The position numbers were made by a program, and so were the translations under genes. Source: Wyeomyia smithii (taxonomy: Eukaryota; Arthropoda; Insecta; Diptera; Culicidae). From it: a DNA stretch of 64,000 nt. Of this stretch, positions 58,600 to 64,000 are shown piece by piece (the first letter of the stretch is position 1; each line of letters opens with the position of its first letter). Under the pieces are notes generated by a model. The model worked only from the letters and a program-made list of their open reading frames with translations, had not been told where the DNA came from and searched no databases. The stretch covers positions 58,250,040-58,314,039 of the forward strand of contig NC_073695.1 in assembly GCF_029784165.1 (NCBI RefSeq). The letters run 5' to 3'.

Positions 58600-59973
58600 T
58601 GGGGGTGGGAACGTAACGATCAACTTTTTCCATCGAGATTTTTTTCCCATTTCATCTTGTTTTATTGATGGTATATTTCCTCCGTTTATCTTTCACTTTA
58701 TGAGTAGGTACTTCCGGGTTTTTTGTTTTTCTTAGGACGCAAGTGGACGAACGAAATGATCGATCACTTCTATATTTCTGATTTCTCATGGAGAAATGGC
58801 AACGATATTCAGTTTTTGTACCCAAAGCTGACACTAATTTAAATTTAAGTCAGAATAAATTAGATTTAATTAAATATATTGTTGTAATAATAACAAAAAA
58901 AAATTTCTGTGACCTAATTTCACTGTTTTCTCGTTCCGTGGGTAACTAACAAATTTTGTGATAGCCAAAACCTGAGCAGAAATTTATCCCCTATAGATAT
59001 CGTAGTTTCCTTGAAACCGTGTTTTTGAAACAGACGATGCTTTTCGTGACATCTGATATGTTTCTAGGATCAGGTCGTCGTCCTGTTGTGGGGGCGTTTT
59101 TCTGAATTCAGGCTAGCAAACAGTTACGTAGAATCACAGAATTCGAAATTTTTTTAGGTTTTTCAGAATGGAACATTTCCAGTTTCAGTGTTCAAAAATT
59201 GACTGAACTGTTGTCGAAAATTAAATGACATGACAACTGAAACCGCAGATAAAGCGACACATAGGAGAAAATTACAAGTTGCTTAAAAACAACATGAATT
59301 ATTAATTGTTAAGTTGTCTTCCGAATATCTTCTCCACGCAAAAGTTGGACTGTGCGTAAGCACATCAATATTGCGTTTTTTTAGAGCAATTTCTGTACTG
59401 TTTCGGAACCAGTACAACGAAAGTGTGTTGTTCATAACGCATTTGGTGCTCTAGCGAATGTTCAATGTATTGGACGGCTCAAAATCAAAACACTTTTGAA
59501 GTATTAACCGGTGTTAGTATTGCCATGATGATTTGTACTGGTACTGGTAATACTTTCCAGAATGCTGCTATCGTTGAAGCAGTGCAAGCAGTAATCAATG
59601 CTGATGATTTTGGCATTGACTAGGTTAACGCATAAATGAACTGATCGATTCACTATCATGAATCCGGTCATTCAAAAGCATCATCGAATCAATAACAATT
59701 AAAAAGACATTGGATTTGTTCCAAACATTTTGCATTTAACGACGATTCTTGTTCGATTCATATGCATTCGGTTCCACGTTACTGGCACCAGCGTCAGTAA
59801 ATTCTGTTGCAACGAGGCTCACTGTTGGCTGTTTTGGTTGCTGACGGTGATTAGGGATGCACGAGCTTTTGATTCGCACCGCCTCACGAAAGTAACCAGC
59901 GGTTTTTTGAGAGCCCCAAAACTGATCGTTTGCCAAAAACCGAAGTCTACCGAAACACTACGATTTTGTGTGT
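58600..59973. other. Non-coding, nothing recognised
   Basis: AT-rich DNA with no motif-bearing ORF. The frame at 59730-60086 runs through the TSD at 59974-59993 into the retroposed unit and is therefore unlikely to be a gene. Confidence 0.4.
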
Positions 59974-59993
59974 ATTATACATATTCTGATTTC

Positions 59994-62846
59994 GCAGTCA
60001 GCTTCATTCAAGACACGAGCGCGGTCAGTTGTGCTTTGGAAGTATTGGCAAAACAACTTGTCTTTTCGAGTGATTTGGAGGTCTAGCAGGAAAAAAATAC
60101 AAATTAAAAAGTGAGAGGTATTAGTTAAAGGTGTTGAGGGTGGATCAAAGGTTATTATAGTGAAATATTTCTAGAAAAAGTGTAATAATGAAAATACGAA
60201 GGGAAGGTTAATAGCAGAGTTGCGGAAAGGTAGAGAAAGAGATCAGTGTCAGATGGTGGAAAGATAGGGAAATAGCCAAATAAATTTGAAAGAGCTAGAG
60301 GTGTTGTGTTAAAAAGTGAAATAAAGTCTGCTGTTTTAGTTAAATCTACTGAAAATATAAAAAAGACGCCATTTCTGGCGCTTTAGCAGGCCAAGCAAGC
60401 GGGAGAAAAGTGTTAAAGTGTAGGTAAACAGCGAGCGAACGACCGTGAGTGTTACCATACCACTAACACAGCAGAGCTGCACAGAGCAGTTGCACCAGTG
60501 TGGTAGTGGTGTGAATATTGCGCGAGAAGGTGACGGAGTGAACAAAAGAGAATAGGTATTAGCCTGGAGTAGGATTCTGGTAATTCGACTGCTAAGATCT
60601 CTGCATTTTGATTTTTTTTCCTTTTCTCTCCTCACATCATTGCATTACATTTATACACGATTGTACGCACTAACACTAACATTATGTGACAATAACTGTA
60701 AAAAAGTGTGCCTCGAGAACGGCTGGCATGTTGATGTGGTAGAATTTTCCGCTTGCTCGATAATGCCGCCGCTGATGCACCAAATTAAACTTAACAATGA
60801 GACCTTTCGCTCGCTGAACTTTTCTGAGAGAGAGTTCAGACGAGTGGTAAAGGACCATATACAAAATCATGTGGGGTTTTTTATCGGTTAATGGGGTTAT
60901 GATTCGAGCCAGATAATCCAAAATATTAGTAGCAAGGAATCCGGTGAGGAGGTAGAACTACTCCGAGCCGTGATGAATATATTTTGTGTCGATATTGAAA
61001 TTTCAAGGCCATATAATGAACCCGTTATTTTAGCACAATCAATAACGGGCATTCGCGAAAAATATCGACGGAAATTACATTTAATTCATGGAAATATTAA
61101 TGGAACTGATTTTTTGGAAGTGTGGTAGGGCGAAGTTAAGCGGGTCAGATGAAACGGGAAATATTTGCTGTATTAATTACACAATCGGAACGCACACTGA
61201 AATTTTTCGACAGTATGAATGTCCGCTGAATAACAGGAAAGTTTTGGTTAGAGAACTAGAAGAGGGGAATACTGTGTTGCAGAAACGGACGAGAATGCAG
61301 GAATGTGAGAAGTGAAGATCAGCAGCAAGGGAAAAAAGTACATGTATAAAGTACATGCGTCTACATACATAAAAAAAAACAAAAAAAAATAGTAACACAC
61401 TAGGCACGCAAAACGTGCACATACAGACAAGAACTTAAGCATTGCATACATACATTCATATACGGATCACATATAAAATACATTCAGAAGCATACATTCA
61501 CACAAACGCGTGCAATCACAGACATTAACACAAAACAATGGTAGAGATTCGTTTCACGATTGAAAATTACAATAAGGGAGTTTAGAAGTCGACTTGGGAA
61601 ATGATAAGGAAAAAAATCAGATTAGTGTAGAGTTACTGGAATAGAGATCAGCACTGGTCGGTCAACGTAAACTCGATTACAATAAGTGTCTTGACGCTGG
61701 CTCAACATAATAATAAAAATAATTATAATATTTTAACAAAAAGAATAAAAAGAAAAGATACACAGTAAAATATAATGTAAATATTGGAAAAAAAATCAGA
61801 GTAATGATCATAACAAAACAGTCATCAACTACAAAGCATTAAAAGTAGAGGTAAAAAGTAATAGGCAACTGTCGTAAAAAAATACTTTGAATTCATTATA
61901 AAAGATGAAAAAAAAATAATAAGAAATTAAAAGCATAAAGTAAGAAACAATAGTTAAAAAAATTAAAAGTTCAAAGATAAAAGTTAAACTTTAAAAATGA
62001 AAAAGGAAAAAAAACTAAATTTTTGCCTGAGGTTCGTAGTTTAACGTTCAAAATAAAAAAAAATTCAGTTGAAATCTAAAGTTAAAAGCAAATAGTTAAA
62101 TGTAAAGAATGCAAGTCAGAAAAAGGAAGCTGAAAGTTCAAAGTAAATCAAATTAATATTATTAAAACGTATATCCTTGTATAATTACATGAGAAGTAAG
62201 CATCGGAATCATAAAAATGCCAAGACAACGGAGGATATGTGTAGAAGAAGTTAAAGGAAGGAACTAAAACAAGGCGAGATTGGTGAGTAGTATGGATACG
62301 GATACCTGTGAAATACACGGAGCGTATGATTCATGCAAGTAATTATTGATATTTCAATGCTAAGGTATGTTCTCGCTAAATTATCTATTGATTATACTAT
62401 ATTATATTGTATAGTGCTTAAACATATTTCATACATCATATAACACGGGTGGGAGGGGCATCAGGGTATTAAACAAATTGATGGCTGGAGGACGGACGTG
62501 GTGTGACCGCCTGAATCACCTGGGAGAAACTGTTTTTCTCCCTAAAGGCCTGAAAAATGTTTAATGCACCCTCCTAACAAACAAACCATCAGGCAAGTTC
62601 AGTTTGTACGGCGAAGTTGTTAATTAGGTAACATGATGTTTATGTTGGAGGGAAAGTCTTCACTAACCGTGGAAAGCGCGTAAGAGAATTTGCTTACGGG
62701 TCCGCCCAATCCTTTTTGGCCCTCTGGAACAACATATACGTGAAGATTGCCAGATTAGCAAATTCGATTCTACAGTCAATCTTCTTGCATCCGTAGGCAT
62801 AGCCTTGAACTGATGGTGGCTACTACTTACATACATACATACATAC
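59994..62846 (+). mobile_element. Retroposed unit with 20-bp TSD and ACAT tail (half-LINE-like)
   Basis: The perfect direct repeat ATTATACATATTCTGATTTC (59974-59993 and 62847-62866) brackets a 2853-bp unit ending in TTACATACATACATACATAC, a short tandem tail as in RTE-like LINEs. The 5' part (59994-60640) is leader-like; the next part (60640-61315) carries a decayed OTU-like ORF; 61320-62440 is A-rich with many stops; 62450-62830 is a GC-richer 3' region. No reverse transcriptase or endonuclease motif was seen in any frame, so it must have been moved by another element. Confidence 0.8.
60640..61315 (+). pseudogene. OTU-like cysteine protease ORF, decayed (tentative)
   Basis: From 60640 the frame contains a Cys followed by a helix, ACSIMPPLMHQIKLNN (Cys codon 60754-60756), then FRSLNFSEREFRRVVKDHI. 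After one in-frame TAA (60889-60891) it continues GYDSSQIIQNISSKESGEEV, ELLRAVMNIFCVDIEI. This order (nucleophile Cys, H-Q-I helix, an R-x-x-V-x-x-H helix, E-x-x-x-A then V-x-I) is that of OTU-fold deubiquitinases. A late INYTIGTHTEIFRQYE (His codon 61193-61195), in another frame, could be the terminal G-x-H-Y motif. The usual Asp three residues before Cys is absent. The match is by eye and the ORF is broken by a stop and a frameshift. Confidence 0.4.
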
Positions 62847-62866
62847 ATTATACATATTCTGATTTC

Positions 62867-64000
62867 AATCTCTGTCAATGTATTCATTACGCAATTGTTG
62901 CGTTATCCTTTAGACACATTTGTTGTGTAAAAGCCAGAGCATTTAATGTGCGTTTTGAGAGGACACATCGGATGATGTGAGCTTGAACTTTTGCGTGTAT
63001 CAATTAAATTTGTACCTACCTCAAAACAGTTTCTGAGTTACAAAATGATGGCAGAGGGAGAATAACCAAAAAAAAAACATCATGTTCAACCAACAGCGTA
63101 TTTTGATACCGTATAATTATACAGGTCATACATATACCCTTTCTCCGGTTTGACGCTGAGACGTTTCAACTCCAGAGCTAATTAAAACTGAAGAGGCATT
63201 TGACGCCTTCCAAGCACGTACGAACGGTGTTCTTCCTGCTCAGCCCCGTCGAGTGAAAAATTAATTTACGTGTGCTTCGCTGTTTCGCATAGAAAGATAT
63301 AGCCCAAACTAGGGTGGCCCAGGAAAAAAAGTCCTAAAAAAATGTTCCATTTTCCTCTATCTGTACACGTACTCGAATCAAATGATGCCATACTCAGTAT
63401 GCACATAATTGCTTCAACTAGAGTGGATCACTCCTGTTCACAATGCGGTTTTTGAAGTGTGCATCCAGTCCGACGCAATCCACTAATCCAACACATCCGT
63501 GTGCGAAATATGCACCTTGCACGTTCGCTGTTAAGCACTCGATGTGTAACTTCAAACCCACCCAGCAGTTTATATGTCAACCGTAATAATAGAAATATCA
63601 TCCAATAGGTGCTAGCCACTGATGGCAACTTTGACGAAGAGGAGATCCAGCATCCAGCAGTGCTTGGATGAATTAACATCCCCGAGCCGGTCGTCTAGTA
63701 AAGCAACGGAGAGAGCGAGAAATGTGACGAGTTCCGTGGGTGAAGATAGGAATATGATAAGACGAAGGTGTCATATTGTTGTACTTAGTTGGTGGTTGGC
63801 TACAGAGGACCGTCACTTGCTAGTTCCGAGAAACCTTTCATCTTCCAGCTTTTCTGAAGTGCTAGTCTGGTTTCTCGCCGGTAACTTCGCGGAACGCGTA
63901 GTAAGTGCGAACGTAATGAGCACTTGGGTGGAGTGCCTTGTTGATGGAATGTAAATACATACTTTTCCTCGCGTCTGCCACGAAATATTTGCACCGGGTA
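62867..64000. other. Non-coding, nothing recognised
   Basis: Overlapping opposite-strand frames at 63428-63679 (-) and 63622-63954 (+) lack domains. The plus frame (110 codons, Ser/Arg-rich) has no splice or homology support that I can see. Confidence 0.35.

Noticed and set aside
59730..60086. 118-codon plus-strand ORF
   Set aside because: It crosses the TSD and 5' boundary of the retroposed unit, so it is unlikely to be a gene.
63428..63954. Overlapping ORFs of 83 and 110 codons on opposite strands
   Set aside because: No motif, no splice support, and the two frames exclude each other; likely chance.

Overview
This window is eukaryotic and looks like a transposon-dense stretch of a mosquito genome, most likely a culicine such as Aedes or Culex. 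The reasons are the mix of non-LTR retrotransposons (RTE-like, I-clade, LOA-like, Jockey/CR1-like), tRNA-derived SINEs, Tc1/mariner DD37-type and hAT, Transib-like and other DNA elements, AT-rich intergenic DNA, AT and ATT microsatellites, and the near absence of host coding sequence. The species is an inference. No operons, prokaryotic genes, rRNA genes or CRISPR arrays were seen.

Layout. 1-2850: non-coding. 2857-6615: a decayed RTE copy (+) broken by three small DNA elements (3187-3470, 4242-5500, 5794-6010). 6625-12470: mostly non-coding, with a tRNA-like relic, a short repeat at 8598-8745 and a weak candidate gene 5' end near 10.8 kb. 12508-14570: a SINE, then a DD37-type Tc1/mariner pseudogene (-). 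16168-19463: a Jockey/CR1-like LINE (-). 22237-22356: a hairpin MITE. 23747-24075: a second SINE copy with a 14-bp target-site duplication (TSD). 24407-30117: a DNA transposon with ~740-bp terminal inverted repeats (TIRs). Its transposase-like gene is split by an RTE retrotransposon (25341-28690, 13-bp TSD) that carries the window's longest ORF, 1029 aa. 31061-33500: a hairpin MITE, an RTE scrap, a Jockey scrap (-) and a copia-type gag pseudogene. 34189-45959: a nested block in which a long-TIR element contains a foldback element holding a truncated LOA retrotransposon, plus a full-length I-clade element. The I element in turn holds a Transib-like element, which holds a SINE. 46-51.7 kb: mostly non-coding, with a LOA relic. 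51781-55127: a composite repeat with a palindromic terminal motif, repeated modules and a nested pogo-like element. 55473-56530: a mariner pseudogene abutting an RTE 3' fragment. 58535-58598: the best candidate host exon (-). 59994-62846: a 2.85-kb retroposed unit with a 20-bp TSD, an ACAT-repeat tail and a decayed ORF that resembles an OTU cysteine protease. 62867-64000: nothing recognised.

How the parts relate. Almost every recognised feature is a transposable element or relic, so there is no pathway to describe. What can be read is an insertion history, because several TSDs and one probable paralogous empty site allow the order of insertions to be worked out. The most interesting signals are the Transib-like element, whose two ends read as heptamer-spacer-nonamer with unequal spacers (23 and 13 bp, echoing the 23/12 recombination signals of V(D)J recombination); the OTU-bearing retroposed unit, which has no visible reverse transcriptase; and the RTE insertion inside a conserved transposase motif. 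All identities come from reading motifs by eye; no database search was run.
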